64,000 nt of DNA from Lycorma delicatula (GCF_047948215.1 NC_134455.1:344372997-344436996), one strand, 5' to 3'. Shown: positions 21,524 through 34,051, counted from the first letter of the stretch. Made by a program: numbers and translations. The notes: generated by a model from the sequence alone, not told the origin.

Positions 21524-24221
21524 GCCCACCCTCAGACTCTTGCAGTGGAACGCCAACTCAGTAGTAGGCCGGACGGAGGAACTATGCCGTCTGGCCGAGG
21601 ATCTACTGATAGACGTGATACTGTTGTCTGAGACGTGCTTGAACCCAAACAAGCAACTGACCCTTCGGAACTATTTTACATATAGGACGGATAGGCCAGT
21701 TCGACCCGGATCTCGCTCCTCTGGAGGAACTGCGGTTTTAGTCCACAGACGCCACATGCATACGCGCGTTGTTCTTCATACAAACGTGATGGAGCAAACG
21801 TGTGTGCATGTGGAGCATCTGGGCACGGTGTATCGGCTGGTTTCGGCTTATAGCAAGCCGAACGACGCGGTAACCGGCGCAGATCTGGATGCCGTGCTGG
21901 AAAATTGGGATGGGCCCATGATACTCATGGGCGACCTCAATGCCAAACACGTGTCATGGAACAGCAATCTGACAAATCCAAATGGCAGATTGCTGTACGA
22001 AAGGGCGAGAGCCCGCCGCTTGGTCGTCGTAGGCCCTGAGGTGCCAACGTTCGTGCATCAAACAGGCAGATGTAGGCCTGATGTGCTGGATATCGCAGTC
22101 ATGAAGGGGGGTACCCTCCCATTCATGATTGAAACGATAGAAGACCTCAGCTCGGACCATTCCCCTGTCCTGTTGGAACTAGGTCAGGCAGGGGGTGGCC
22201 GAGATCCCCCGCCTATACCCCGAAGGTCAGTTAACTGGAAAAGGTTCTACGAAACCCTCCAGCGGGAGTACAGGCCGGTAAATCCTGAGCTCCTGAACAC
22301 CCCGGAGGAAATCGACGACACTGTCGGGCGCGTCACGTCGTCAATGACCGAGGCCCTGGCAGGCAGCTCATCGGCCAAGACTCGAGCAGTTGTTCGAAAC
22401 GACCTCCCTCCTCATATCTCCGAAGCCATAACGGAGAAACGACGATTGAGGAGGAGATATCGAATCACCCTGTCCCCCGCTGATAAGCGGGCCTTTTATA
22501 ATCAAACGGACAGGGTAAAACAACTGCTAAAAAGCCATCGAGAGGATTCGTGGAACGAATACCTCGCCTCGGTCTCTGACGACATCTCCTCGGTGTTCAG
22601 GTTGAACAGGAGACTGCGAGAAGGGAAGAAGCCTCGCCATCCGGTTGTGGGGCAGCGAGGTTTTCTTGCATACTCGGAGGCGGAGAGGGCCGAGGTATTC
22701 GCCGATACCTTGGAGGAGCAGTTCACTCCAAACCCCCCTCCCTCCCCGAACGACGAGCACACAACCGAGGTGGAATCCTTTCTTGTAGATTATTTCTCAC
22801 AGGTGGAGGACGCCCCTCTAGAGATTGACCAAGTCACTGAAGCGGAAGTTTCCGCAGCCATTAAGGCCACAAGCCCCGACAAGGCCCCGGGTGTCGACGG
22901 GATCAGCGCCCGTGCATTCCGGAACATACCGGCCTCCGTGATTACAGCAATTTCGGTGATATTCACGTCCATTTTGTACGTTGGATATTTCCCGAATTGT
23001 TGGAAAACGGCCAAAGTCGTATGTTTACCCAAACCGGGGAAAAGTTTACTTTTCCCACGGAATTATAGGCCAATCTCCCTGTCACCGGTATTGTCTAAGT
23101 TGTTCGAGAGGATTTTTCTCGAAAAACTGAGGCGATACATGGAGGGAGAAGTGCGGCCCGAGCAATTTGGGTTCAGGGAGGGTCACTCAACTACCCTCCA
23201 ACTGGTAAAAATAATAGATGACCTTGTCGGAGGCCTGAACAGGAAACGGGTGACTGCAGCCGTTTTTCTGGATGTGGCCAAGGCCTTTGACAAAGTTTGG
23301 CATAGCGGGCTGCTTTATAAGCTAGCGCGATCGGCGATCCCGTACCGCTATGTCAGACTGATGCGGTCATATCTACTAGACCGACATTTTGTCGTGCGCG
23401 TAGGGGAAACGATTTCCTCTACCAGAGAAATAGCCGCTGGGGTTCCCCAAGGAGCAGTACTTTCCCCGTTCATGTACACTTTGTACGTGAACGATATGCC
23501 GCTGTCGGAAGGGGTCAAAACGGCCCTTTACGCAGACGACACGGCATATTTCTACGAATCCGCAAATGTGGATTACGCGGTCCGGAGGCTCCAAAGGCAG
23601 CTGGACTTAGTGGAACCGTGGCTCGACATGTGGAGAATCAGGGTCAACGGTGAAAAATCGGTGGCCGTGATGTTCACATGCAAGACACGAAAACCGACCA
23701 GAGAGCTGGAAATCTCAGGGGAGAAAATCCCTTTTGAGAAAACAGTTAAGTACCTGGGGGTGGTGTTGGACAGGCGGCTTACCTTCGACGAGCATGTCAA
23801 TTATGCGACCCGAAGGGCTAAGGCCGCCAGAGCCTCGCTATACCCAGTGCTGAACAGTGCCAGCCCGTACCCACTGGCAACTAAGCTGCTCATTTTTCGG
23901 CTGTACGTACTGCCGATTCTGACATATGCTTACCCGGCATGGGGGGCAGTGTTGAGCTCCTCGCTTCAAAAGAAGATCGAGGCCGTCCAAAACATAGCGT
24001 TGCGGACGATCTTTGGAGCTCCGTGGTTCGTCAGGAACGCCACTCTCCGATCTGATGCGAGATTTCAATCCGTGTCCGAGGTGGGGGTGGCGCAGGCGCG
24101 CAGACTGTTCGGGAGAGCGGCTGTGTCCGAACACAGTCATCTTCGGGACATCTGCAGAGAGGACCCAACTCCGACAGGTGTAAGGAAGCGGCCTCACGCC
24201 GTACTGGACGAACCACCGTGA
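21516..24221 (+). CDS. Retrotransposon ORF2 (endonuclease and reverse transcriptase), copy 2
   Basis: 901 residues. The protein should nick target DNA and reverse transcribe element RNA onto the nick. The AP-like endonuclease is at 1-225: QWNAN (10-14), SET (38-40), AYSKP (111-115), GDLNAKH (139-145), RPDVLDIA near 187-194 and SSDHSP (212-217). The RT is at about 440-760: LPKPGK (504-509), NYRPISL (516-522), FGFREGHST (551-559), FLDVAKAFD with catalytic D586, GVPQG (642-646) and YADD (672-675, D674/D675). There is no RNase H domain or C-terminal zinc finger. The start overlaps the ORF1 stop by 8 nt. Copy-specific changes are K20T, H67R, R182Q, S183T, S186C and L523S. Confidence 0.95.
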   Translation: MVRPTLRLLQWNANSVVGRTEELCRLAEDLLIDVILLSETCLNPNKQLTLRNYFTYRTDRPVRPGSRSSGGTAVLVHRRHMHTRVVLHTNVMEQTCVHVEHLGTVYRLVSAYSKPNDAVTGADLDAVLENWDGPMILMGDLNAKHVSWNSNLTNPNGRLLYERARARRLVVVGPEVPTFVHQTGRCRPDVLDIAVMKGGTLPFMIETIEDLSSDHSPVLLELGQAGGGRDPPPIPRRSVNWKRFYETLQREYRPVNPELLNTPEEIDDTVGRVTSSMTEALAGSSSAKTRAVVRNDLPPHISEAITEKRRLRRRYRITLSPADKRAFYNQTDRVKQLLKSHREDSWNEYLASVSDDISSVFRLNRRLREGKKPRHPVVGQRGFLAYSEAERAEVFADTLEEQFTPNPPPSPNDEHTTEVESFLVDYFSQVEDAPLEIDQVTEAEVSAAIKATSPDKAPGVDGISARAFRNIPASVITAISVIFTSILYVGYFPNCWKTAKVVCLPKPGKSLLFPRNYRPISLSPVLSKLFERIFLEKLRRYMEGEVRPEQFGFREGHSTTLQLVKIIDDLVGGLNRKRVTAAVFLDVAKAFDKVWHSGLLYKLARSAIPYRYVRLMRSYLLDRHFVVRVGETISSTREIAAGVPQGAVLSPFMYTLYVNDMPLSEGVKTALYADDTAYFYESANVDYAVRRLQRQLDLVEPWLDMWRIRVNGEKSVAVMFTCKTRKPTRELEISGEKIPFEKTVKYLGVVLDRRLTFDEHVNYATRRAKAARASLYPVLNSASPYPLATKLLIFRLYVLPILTYAYPAWGAVLSSSLQKKIEAVQNIALRTIFGAPWFVRNATLRSDARFQSVSEVGVAQARRLFGRAAVSEHSHLRDICREDPTPTGVRKRPHAVLDEPP

Positions 24222-24409
24222 TGGTGCGGTGCGGTAGCCGAAAATCGACAAACCAGGCTTAGGGGCCTCCATATCGCATGAGCCATAAACGGAATAGTGC
24301 GTCAGACGCGTTTCCGGGGTCGCGAGTGAATAGTTTTTCGCGAGTTATATAATTTGAAGACTTCAAATACGGTAAGTTCGCGCATACAACAAAAACGCGG
24401 TCTAAATTT

Positions 24410-24441
<32 letters not shown>

Positions 24442-24546
24442 CGCGTGTGTTTTGTTCTGTTTCTCTTGTTTCAGAAACGGGAGAAACGTGGATGTGGAAC
24501 GACTCGACGTGCCGTCTCATCCCGCCAGCCGAAAGAAAGTTATAAT

Positions 24547-24610
<64 letters not shown>

Positions 24611-25774
24611 CTCTTTCGTGTGTGTGTTCTGCTTCTTCTGTTGCAGATACCAACAGCCACCACAAAACGAATGGTTTCTTCACTGCGGCCACGCGGTCCC
24701 CCCAACCCCTTCTCAGACACACGTGTGTCTGAAGGTTAATAATTACGTGGAGTGAATAATTACTGTTTACTTCTTCCACAAAAATCGCCGCCCCAAAACC
24801 GCGATCGCGAATAGGTATCACCATTTGTAAGTTCCCTATTACCTTCCTTTCCTTTCAAGAAAGAAGAAAGAGGGAACGAGCCCAGCAGCCATCAGCCCAG
24901 CAGTCGCAAGCCCAGCAGCCACCTGCCCAGCAGCCACCGGCCCAGCAGCCACCTGCCCAGCAGCCACCTGCCCAGCAGCCACCTGCCCAGCAGCCACCTG
25001 CCCAGCAGCGACCTGCCCAGCAGCCACTTACAGCACAGAAGAGCGAAGAAACCTGCACTTTCCCCCGTTCAGCCCTTCGGGGCTTCGGGAATTACAAGGT
25101 TAACGGTATGTAACTTCGGTTACTACCAATTCTTGGAAAGTGCAGGCCAAAGAAGAAAGAAGAGGTCTTCGGGAGAAGAAGAGGGAGAAGATGAAGAAGA
25201 AGGAAGACCAGCCACTCGTCTCAAGATCACGGACTGGAGTCCGGAACAGAGCCCAGCAGAGATGCGTCCTGAAGGGCAGCCATACCAGAAGCGGATGAAG
25301 AGCTTCTTAACAACCTCTCCTAATTCAAAACTTACAATCAGACCAAATAACCCAGCAATTGCGACTCCTCCGGAAAAGGGGACGCATTGCTCCCTCCTCA
25401 CAGATAGTGCCCCGTTGTGGCGTATTCCTGCTAGCCTATTAAAGAGTTAGCACCGAAAGGACTTCAGTGGACGGTCTGAAGGGGAATTACGTCGGGAGGA
25501 CAGGCTTTATAAGCCTAGCCTTCCGCGGTCGGCCCATAAAATGGGTTCGGTAACGCTGGTATAACAACGGAATTGGAATGCAATTAAATCCGTCTTAAAT
25601 TCACTATAATAATAATATACAAAAATTGAAAAATAAGAACCGAGACTAAAAGTGACCCTTTTAAAAACAAGCCCGATTAGAAAGATCCAGCAGCAAGGGA
25701 CTCTGTCCAGGCTCTGCGATAAAGTAGGGAGTAATAGACTCCTGCCAACTTTGCATTCCATTCCATTCCATTCC
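24222..25774 (+). other. Long 3' region of copy 2
   Basis: Same module order as copy 1, but the first poly-T is short (about 24412-24441) and the second long (about 24552-24610). The 15-bp repeat array (24885-25027) is the longest of the five copies and open in the Pro-Ala-Gln-Gln frame. The frame beginning near 25133 runs to 25450. An extra A near 25327 gives it a different C-terminus from the other copies. Confidence 0.75.
24885..25027 (+). repeat. 15-bp CAG-rich tandem repeat, copy 2
   Basis: Units of the type CCCAGCAGCCACCTG; about nine units with minor changes. One frame reads repeated Pro-Ala-Gln-Gln-Pro. Copy number differs among the element copies. Confidence 0.9.
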
Positions 25775-25787
25775 CACGATTGGTCGG
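25775..25787 (+). repeat. Target-site duplication of copy 2 (right)
   Basis: CACGATTGGTCGG directly after the ATTCC tail. Confidence 0.95.
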
Positions 25788-25933
25788 CAAGTTGCCATAC
25801 GTTGTTTGCAGCCTCGTCATTCGTGGGAAAAGGGAATTTCTTTTCGACGGGCCGGTCTTATTGGGAGCAAAAATACCGATTTCTATCATAAATAGGTCCT
25901 TCCGTACCTGCGTTCCACCAAATTCAAAGCATC
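25788..25933 (+). promoter_or_regulatory. H2B side of the split H2A/H2B promoter, unit 2
   Basis: Retains one ATTGG copy in the duplication, TTATTGGG near 25858 and the TCATAAATAGG TATA-like box near 25887. It corresponds to 4995-5140 of unit 1. Confidence 0.75.
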
Positions 25934-26305
25934 ATGCCACCTAAGACCAGCGGTAAAGCGGCCAAGAAGGCCGGCAAGGCGCAAAAGAACATCGCCAAGG
26001 GAGACAAGAAAAAGAAACGCAAGAGGAAGGAAAGCTACGCGGTGTACATCTACAAAGTGTTGAAGCAGGTCCATCCTGACACCGGCATCTCCTCTAAGGC
26101 GATGAGCATCATGAACAGCTTCGTTAACGATATATTCGAGCGCATCGCGGCCGAGGCTTCCAGGCTCGCCCACTACAACAAGCGGTCCACAATCACCAGC
26201 AGGGAGATCCAGACCGCCGTACGGCTTCTGTTGCCCGGTGAATTGGCCAAACACGCTGTCAGCGAAGGCACCAAGGCCGTAACCAAATACACGAGCTCTA
26301 AGTAA
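25934..26305 (+). CDS. H2B: Histone H2B, unit 2
   Basis: 123 residues, identical to unit 1 H2B, now 160 bp downstream of the copy 2 tail. Confidence 0.99.
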   Translation: MPPKTSGKAAKKAGKAQKNIAKGDKKKKRKRKESYAVYIYKVLKQVHPDTGISSKAMSIMNSFVNDIFERIAAEASRLAHYNKRSTITSREIQTAVRLLLPGELAKHAVSEGTKAVTKYTSSK

Positions 26306-26348
26306 GCGGATGGAGCTGGTTACAATAGGCCATGTACTAAATATAAAC

Positions 26349-26364
26349 GGCCCTTTTAAGGGCC
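26349..26364 (+). terminator. Histone 3' stem-loop of H2B, unit 2
   Basis: TTTA-loop stem. The downstream element lies in the inverted repeat 26370-26393/26653-26676. Confidence 0.95.
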
Positions 26365-27035
26365 ACCACATTATAATTGAGGTTAAAAACATTTTGGTTC
26401 TTTGCTTATTGTACAGGCATATAAATTGCTTTTTTATGTACATAAATAATAAAATGTATGTACTCCGTAACACGAGATATGTAAATAGAAAAAGAAAAAA
26501 CATTTTCCTTACCTTACTATTGCAGTTTTCCTTTAAGGTAAAAAAAAAAAAATGAACAAATGTGTAAGTGTAATTAAAACGCTTCGTTACCATGGTTTCA
26601 GGGGGGGGAGGGAAATTCACACATCTTGCCCAAAGCAAAGAACGCAACAAATAATGTTTTTAACCTCAATTATAATTTGCGAAAAAAATTTATTTTCTGG
26701 CGCCGGCCTACGTTGCAGTTGTTGACTCAAAATGAAGAAATTGCATGTATACTGAGCTATCTGGAAAAAAATGTTGATATCGGCAGGCATTATACCGCAC
26801 CAACAACTCAAACACCCCCCACCGCCCGCTATCCGCGAAAAAAAAAACCGCCGCAAACCAGAAAATCATTTCACTTGACATATTATTATTACTTACCCAT
26901 CACACACACACACACAGGGAATGACCTTGAGGTAGGGGCGGTTGTCGAGTGAGTGGTAGCGCGTGCGCGCCATTGCACAAAATACACACTAACAAACGGG
27001 ATGATAGATTCCGGTTACTTTTCAAAATCCAACTA

Positions 27036-27111
27036 ACTACTACTGCTCCTCCTCCTCCTCCTCCTCCTCTTCTTCTTCTTTCTTCACCGCCTACTACTAC
27101 TACTACTACTG

Positions 27112-27164
<53 letters not shown>

Positions 27165-27170
27165 GCTACT
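27036..27170. repeat. (CTC)n/(CTA)n microsatellite, unit 2
   Basis: Longer CTA portion than in unit 1. Confidence 0.95.
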
Positions 27171-28161
27171 CATCTTCATCATAATACTGTTTCATTTTTT
27201 TTTTTTTTTGTGTTTTGCAAGCCGTTACTTACATAACGGCAAAGCATAGCTGATTTTCTAATAATTAGACTGCTTTCCTGAATTTAGATTAATCGATTTC
27301 CTGAACTTGTACATTAAAAGAGAGATTGATTACTGATGTGTAAAACAAAAACAAAAAAAATCGTAAAAAATAACTTTAATTACATACAAATTGATCTATT
27401 TATCAAATAAATTCAATTTAAGTGCTCGTATAATAGAAGTGACCATAAATGTTCCGCTAAGTTTTCATTTTATTTACTTTCCATGAAACCTGGCATAGAC
27501 TCGCGTGGATGGGGCAATTCGCTGGTTGGTAAAGGGGTTTGGGGTCAATATCTGCATGTGGTGGGGCACATAATTTCCTTTGGGTAAATTAAACAAAAAA
27601 AAAAAAATTCAACCGACCAGAATTTATATTATAAAATGGAGTTTTTTATTTTGTAAGATTTTTTAATATACTATCTTTCTCCAATATTCAAGAATAACCA
27701 ACCAATGCTAGGAGAAAGTGAATAAAAACAACTTTGTTGTCATCACGTCGTTTCTTCTTCTTTTTTTTTTTTTTTCAGCGTTAATATTTTTAACACATTT
27801 CACAATAAATGGCGTTAATTTGCGTGATATATATATATAATTGAAATATACCATTAACCGCTTTCATTTCACAACCGTCTTGTTTATGTCGCAGAGAACC
27901 CGGTTTAATTATGGTGAAAGCGATGAAGGCGCTGTATGCATAATTAGATTTAGGAAAATCTAATAAATATCAACCAACAAAAAAAAAGGTTATAAAAATT
28001 TATCCTAATGTGATATAGTATTTCAATAAATAATTTTCATTTTTTCTTTCCAGGATATAAGAAAACGTTTCCACAACACCGCTAAAGATAATTAGATGAG
28101 ATTTTCAGGGTACAACAACCACGTTACAATACAACCCAACATGAGACATATTATTTAGCCT

Positions 28162-28162
<1 letters not shown>

Positions 28163-28233
<71 letters not shown>

Positions 28234-28258
28234 GTGAGTGAGTGAGTGAGTGAGTGAG
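28163..28258. repeat. (AG)n-(TGAG)n microsatellite, unit 2
   Basis: AG to 28230, then seven TGAG units; expanded relative to unit 1. Confidence 0.95.
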
Positions 28259-28399
28259 AAAGAACGACCGAGTGAGTGAATGCCTGCGGTAGGTAGGGGC
28301 GGTCTTCTTATTATTTACTTTTTTTCTTATTAAATTACATTTTATGATTTTATACTCCATGCAACGGCGAAATCTCCGAGTATCGGAACAAATGAAATC

Positions 28400-28400
<1 letters not shown>

Positions 28401-28491
<91 letters not shown>
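28401..28491. repeat. (GATA)n microsatellite, unit 2
   Basis: About 91 bp of GATA repeats. Confidence 0.95.
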
Positions 28492-28933
28492 GTATATATA
28501 AAAAGACAAAAAAAATAAATAATAATAATAATAAATAAAATTTCAACGGCTATTTCAATGAAATTCGGATCTTCGGTCGCATTTTTCCAAATGTACTTGG
28601 TGGCGGCGTAGTTATACGTATACAACCTGAAGTGAATGTACCTTAAAATTACCGTACGGAAGGGGTCCGGGTACACTTAACTCTTGTTAACGTGAACGAA
28701 AACCGCGCGACCGACCGATCTTTAATTAAACGTGTATTAAATGTACGCGGACAGCGAAAAAAAGAAAACACAAACTTAATGCAAAAGTGATTCGCGTCCG
28801 GTCGGTTAAGAGAGGCGGCCCGAATTTTTTTTTGGTTTTTTTTTTCTTTTCTTTCCCTCCCCGACGCTTTTTATTCGTAAGACATTAAGCCATTAACCTG
28901 TGCCCGTAAGCCTGCGCATGTACGTGTGTATGT

Positions 28934-28936
<3 letters not shown>

Positions 28937-28970
<34 letters not shown>
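28937..28970. repeat. (AT)n microsatellite, unit 2
   Basis: 34 bp of alternating AT. Confidence 0.95.
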
Positions 28971-28973
<3 letters not shown>

Positions 28974-29855
28974 GAGTGGGGCAGAAACCACCGGTTATAT
29001 GTTTTGTATTTATGCAGAATTGTTGTATGTACGTTTTTTGTTTTGTTTTTTTTTTTTTTTTAATTTGGATTTATATCTTTTTTGTTTTTCTTTCCAGCGC
29101 TCCTGTTAACGTCAAACACGTCCAAACGTCTACACGTCTACAATCGTATGCTTGCATATCGCGCGTTGTGCAAACGGGTCGGCCGGCAGGAGTCTCTCTC
29201 TTCACTTCAGGCTAACGCAAAGCGTACGTATAATTCGAGCTACTTTATTTTTATCCCACTCTTATTTTCCCCCAACGGTTGATGTTATAGAAAAACTGAA
29301 AGTTACCGTACGACCGTCATTAGTTTATATCCGTCAGATTAATAATAATCGCATAGAATCCGATGAAAACTATTACTGTGTATGAAAACAGTGATGGGGA
29401 TGTTGTCTAACCGTCGTACTTTGACGCTCGGACATATACATCGCAAAAAGATTGAATTCGCACACGTATCGTCGCAAAAACGAATCGAAAGAAACAACGG
29501 GATGTTTAACTTGGACGCGGGTGCTATATACAAATATTGCCACCGGTATTTACGATTTTTAAACGGTTTTACGGCGGTGCGACCACGCCGGTTCGGGATG
29601 TGTCCGGGATTTCGGTACCATTTAAGCTCCCGTACGGGCTGAAATCTAACGTTTAGCTCGTCACTACTGCAGCCCGGAATGTCGTTTACGAAACCGAACC
29701 GTGTACGTCGATAAAGATCGCAAGTTAAAGGAGAAAACGCGCGCCGAACGAACGGTGTAAGCACGATTCAGTGATGGCCGGGGTGACGTGCTAGCAGCCA
29801 AAGTCGCTGCTCCCTTTAAAGTCCGCCAAACTAACGTATATAGTAATAATTTTCC

Positions 29856-29867
29856 ATTGGCTTTAGG
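29856..29867 (+). repeat. Target-site duplication of copy 3 (left)
   Basis: ATTGGCTTTAGG, repeated at 34052-34063. The match can be extended leftwards by up to four bases (TTCC) because the element tail has the same letters, so the exact edge is ambiguous. Confidence 0.9.
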
Positions 29868-29868
29868 C

Positions 29869-32532
29869 TCAGTAGTAGGCCGGAAGGAGGAACTATGCCG
29901 TCTGGCCGAGGATCTACTGATAGACGTGATACTGTTGTCTGAGACGTGCTTGAACCCAAACAAGCAACTGACCCTTCGGAACTATTTTACATATAGGACG
30001 GATAGGCCAGTTCGACCCGGATCTCACTCCTCTGGAGGAACTGCGGTTTTAGTCCACAGACGCCACATGCATACGCGCGTTGTTCTTCATACAAACGTGA
30101 TGGAGCAAACGTGTGTGCATGTGGAGCATCTGGGCACGGTGTATCGGCTGGTTTCGGCTTATAGCAAGCCGAACGACGCGGTAACCGGCGCAGATCTGGA
30201 TGCCGTGCTGGAAAATTGGGATGGGCCCATGATACTCATGGGCGACCTCAATGCCAAACACGTGTCATGGAACAGCAATCTGACAAATCCAAATGGCAGA
30301 TTGCTGTACGAAAGGGCGAGAGCCCGCCGCTTGGTCGTCGTAGGCCCTGAGGTGCCCACGTTCGTGCATCGCTCAGGCAGATCTAGGCCTGACGTGCTGG
30401 ATATCGCAGTCATGAAGGGGGGTACTCTCCCATTCATGATTGAAACGATAGAAGACCTCAGCTCGGACCATTCCCCTGTCCTGTTGGAACTAGGTCAGGC
30501 AGGGGGTGGCCGAGATCCCCCGCCTATACCCCGAAGGTCAGTTAACTGGAAAAGGTTCTACGAAACCCTCCAGCGGGAGTACAGGCCGGTAAATCCTGAG
30601 CTCCTGAACACCCCGGAGGAAATCGACGACACTGTCGGGCGCGTCACGTCGTCAATGACCGAGGCCCTGGCAGGCAGCTCATCGGCCAAGACTCGAGCAG
30701 TTGTTCGAAACGACCTCCCTCCTCATATCTCCGAAGCCATAACGGAGAAACGACGATTGAGGAGGAGATATCGAATCACCCTGTCCCCCGCTGATAAGCG
30801 GGCCTTTTATAATCAAACGGACAGGGTAAAACAACTGCTAAAAAGCCATCGAGAGGATTCGTGGAACGAATACCTCGCCTCGGTCTCTGACGACATCTCC
30901 TCGGTGTTCAGGTTGAACAGGAGACTGCGAGAAGGGAAGAAGCCTCGCCATCCGGTTGTGGGGCAGCGAGGTTTTCTTGCATACTCGGAGGCGGAGAGGG
31001 CCGAGGTATTCGCCGATACCTTGGAGGAGCAGTTCACTCCAAACCCCCCTCCCTCCCCGAACGACGAGCACACAACCGAGGTGGAATCCTTTCTTGTAGA
31101 TTATTTCTCACAGGTGGAGGACGCCCCTCTAGAGATTGACCAAGTCACTGAAGCGGAAGTTTCCGCAGCCATTAAGGCCACAAGCCCCGACAAGGCCCCG
31201 GGTGTCGACGGGATCAGCGCCCGTGCATTCCGGAACATACCGGCCTCCGTGATTACGGCAATTTCGGTGATATTCACGTCCATTTTGTACGTTGGATATT
31301 TCCCGAATTGTTGGAAAACGGCCAAAGTCGTATGTTTACCCAAACCGGGGAAAAGTTTACTTTTCCCACGGAATTATAGGCCAATCTCCCTGTTACCGGT
31401 ATTGTCTAAGTTGTTCGAGAGGATTTTTCTCGAAAAACTGAGGCGATACATGGAGGGAGAAGTGCGGCCCGAGCAATTTGGGTTCAGGGAGGGTCACTCA
31501 ACTACCCTCCAACTGGTAAAAATAATAGATGACCTTGTCGGAGGCCTGAACAGGAAACGGGTGACTGCAGCCGTTTTTCTGGATGTGGCCAAGGCCTTTG
31601 ACAAAGTTTGGCATAGCGGGCTGCTTTATAAGCTAGCGCGATCGGCGATCCCGTACCGCTATGTCAGACTGATGCGGTCATATCTACTAGACCGACATTT
31701 TGTCGTGCGCGTAGGGGAAACGATTTCCTCTACCAGAGAAATAGCCGCTGGGGTTCCCCAAGGAGCAGTACTTTCCCCGTTCATGTACACTTTGTACGTG
31801 AACGATATGCCGCTGTCGGAAGGGGTCAAAACGGCCCTTTACGCAGACGACACGGCATATTTCTACGAATCCGCAAATGTGGATTACGCGGTCCGGAGGC
31901 TCCAAAGGCAGCTGGACTTAGTGGAACCGTGGCTCGACATGTGGAGAATCAGGGTCAACGGTGAAAAATCGGTGGCCGTGATGTTCACATGCAAGACACG
32001 AAAACCGACCAGAGAGCTGGAAATCTCAGGGGAGAAAATCCCTTTTGAGAAAACAGTTAAGTACCTGGGGGTGGTGTTGGACAGGCGGCTTACCTTCGAC
32101 GAGCATGTCAATTATGCGACCCGAAGGGCTAAGGCCGCCAGAGCCTCGCTATACCCAGTGCTGAACAGTGCCAGCCCGTACCCACTGGCAACTAAGCTGC
32201 TCATTTTTCGGCTGTACGTACTGCCGATTCTAACATATGCTTACCCGGCATGGGGGGCAGTGTTGAGCTCCTCGCTTCAAAAGAAGATCGAGGCCGTCCA
32301 AAACATAGCGTTGCGGACGATCTTTGGAGCTCCGTGGTTCGTCAGGAACGCCACTCTCCGATCTGATGCGAGATTTCAATCCGTGTCCGAGGTGGGGGTG
32401 GCGCAGGCGCGCAGACTGTTCGGGAGAGCGGCTGTGTCCGAACACAGTCATCTTCGGGACATCTGCAGAGAGGACCCAACTCCGACAGGTGTAAGGAAGC
32501 GGCCTCACGCCGTACTGGACGAACCACCGTGA
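29869..32532 (+). pseudogene. Retrotransposon ORF2 fragment, copy 3
   Basis: 887 codons equal to residues 15-901 of ORF2, open throughout. The first 14 residues, including the QWNAN endonuclease motif, and the start codon are missing, so it should not encode an active endonuclease. The frame happens to stay open leftwards into histone flank (to 29788), which is chance. Confidence 0.95.
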
Positions 32533-32852
32533 TGGTGCGGTGCGGTAGCCGAAAATCGACAAACCAGGCTTAGGGGCCTCCATATCGCATGAGCCATAAA
32601 CGGAATAGTGCGTCAGACGCGTTTCCGGGGTCGCGAGTGATTAGTTTTTCGCGAGTTATATAATTTGAAGACTTCAAATACGGTAAGTCGCGCATACAAC
32701 AAAAACGCGGTCTAAATTTAAAAAAATTTTTTTTTTTTTTTTTTTTGCGTGTTTTGTTCTGTTTCTCTTGTTTCAGAAACGGGAGAAACGTGGATGTGGA
32801 ACGACTCGACGTGCCGTCTCATCCCGCCAGCCGAAAGAAAGTTATAATTAAG

Positions 32853-32912
<60 letters not shown>

Positions 32913-34051
32913 CCGTGTGTGTGTTCTGTTTCTTCTGTTGCAGATACCAACAGCCACCACTAAACAAATGGTTTCTTCACTGCGGCCACGCGGTCCCCCC
33001 AACCCCTTCTCAGACACACGTGTGTCTGAAGGTTAATAATTACGTGGAGTGAATAATTACTGTTTACTTCTTCCACAAAAATCGCCGCCCCAAAACCGCG
33101 ATCGCGAATAGGTATCAGCATTTGTAAGTTCCCTATTACCTTCCTTTCCTTTCAAGAAAGAAGAAAGAGGGAACGAGCCCAGCAGCCATCAGCCCAGCAG
33201 TCGCAAGCCCAGCAGCCACCTGCCCAGCAGCCACACCGGCCCAGCAGCCACCTGCCCAGCAGCCACCTGCCCAGCAGCCACCTGCCCAGCAGCGACCTGC
33301 CCAGCAGCCACTGACAGCACAGAAGAGCGAAGAAACCTGCACTTTCCCCCGTTCAGCCCTTCGGGGCTTCGGGAATTACAAGGTTAACGGTATGTAACTT
33401 CGGTTACTACCAATTCTTGGAAAGTGCAGGCCAAAGAAGAAAGAAGAGGTCTTCGGGAGAAGAAGAGGGAGAAGATGAAGAAGAAGGAAGACCAGCCACT
33501 CGTCTCAACATCACGGACTGGAGTCCGGAACAGAGCCCAGCAGAGATGCGTCCTGAAGGGCAGCCATACCAGAAGCGGATGAAGAGCTTCTTAACAACCT
33601 CTCCTAATTCAAACTTACAATCAGACCAAATAACCCAGCAATTGCGACTCCTCCGGAAAAGGGGACGCATTGCTCCCTCCTCACAGATAGTGCCCCGTTG
33701 TGGCGTATTCCTGCTAGCCTATTAAAGAGTTAGCACCGAAAGGACTTCAGTGGACGGTCTGAAGGGGAATTACGTCGGGAGGACAGGCTTTATAAGCCTA
33801 GCCTTCCGCGGTCGGCCCATAAAATGGGTTCGGTAACGCTGGTATAACAACGGAATTGGAATGCAATTAAATCCGTCTTAAATTCACTATAATAATAATA
33901 TACAAAATTGAAAAATAAGAACCGAGACTAAAAGTGACCCTTTTAAAAACAAGCCCGATTAGAAAGATCCAGCAGCAAGGGACTCTGTCCAGGCTCTGCG
34001 ATAAAGTAGGGAGTAATAGACTCCTGCCAACTTTGCATTCCATTCCATTCC
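32533..34051 (+). other. Long 3' region of copy 3
   Basis: First poly-T about 32727-32746, second about 32856-32912. The repeat array (about 33178-33306) has a 2-base insertion (CCACACCGG) that breaks the Pro-Ala-Gln-Gln frame. The downstream frame is open from about 33417 to 33725. It ends in three ATTCC units. Confidence 0.75.

Larger units (their letters stand above)
19636..25774 (+). mobile_element. Non-LTR retrotransposon copy 2 (full length, intact ORFs)
   Basis: 6,139-bp element in the H2A/H2B promoter, same orientation as H2B. ORF1 and ORF2 are both open. Its 5' UTR (19636-20104) is largely unlike that of copies 1 and 4, while most of ORF1 and ORF2 is nearly identical, so it is a subfamily or recombinant. 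It ends in four ATTCC units and has a perfect 13-bp duplication, which suggests a recent insertion. Confidence 0.94.
26365..29855. other. H2B-to-H1 spacer, unit 2/3 junction
   Basis: Same content as 5572-9010: inverted repeat, microsatellites, then the CpG-rich block from 29098 after an acceptor-like tract. No gene. Confidence 0.8.
29868..34051 (+). mobile_element. Non-LTR retrotransposon copy 3 (5'-truncated)
   Basis: 4,184 bp; begins inside ORF2 at codon 15 and runs to the ATTCC tail. 5' truncation with a clean duplication is the usual outcome of incomplete target-primed reverse transcription. Its 3'-region variants (short first and long second poly-T) resemble copies 2 and 5 rather than copies 1 and 4, so it is an independent insertion at the same H1 site. 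Confidence 0.94.

Noticed and set aside
29788..32532. 914-codon ORF joining H1 upstream sequence to retrotransposon ORF2
   Set aside because: The first 27 codons are histone flank that is non-coding in other units. The frame stays open by chance at the 5'-truncation junction of copy 3.
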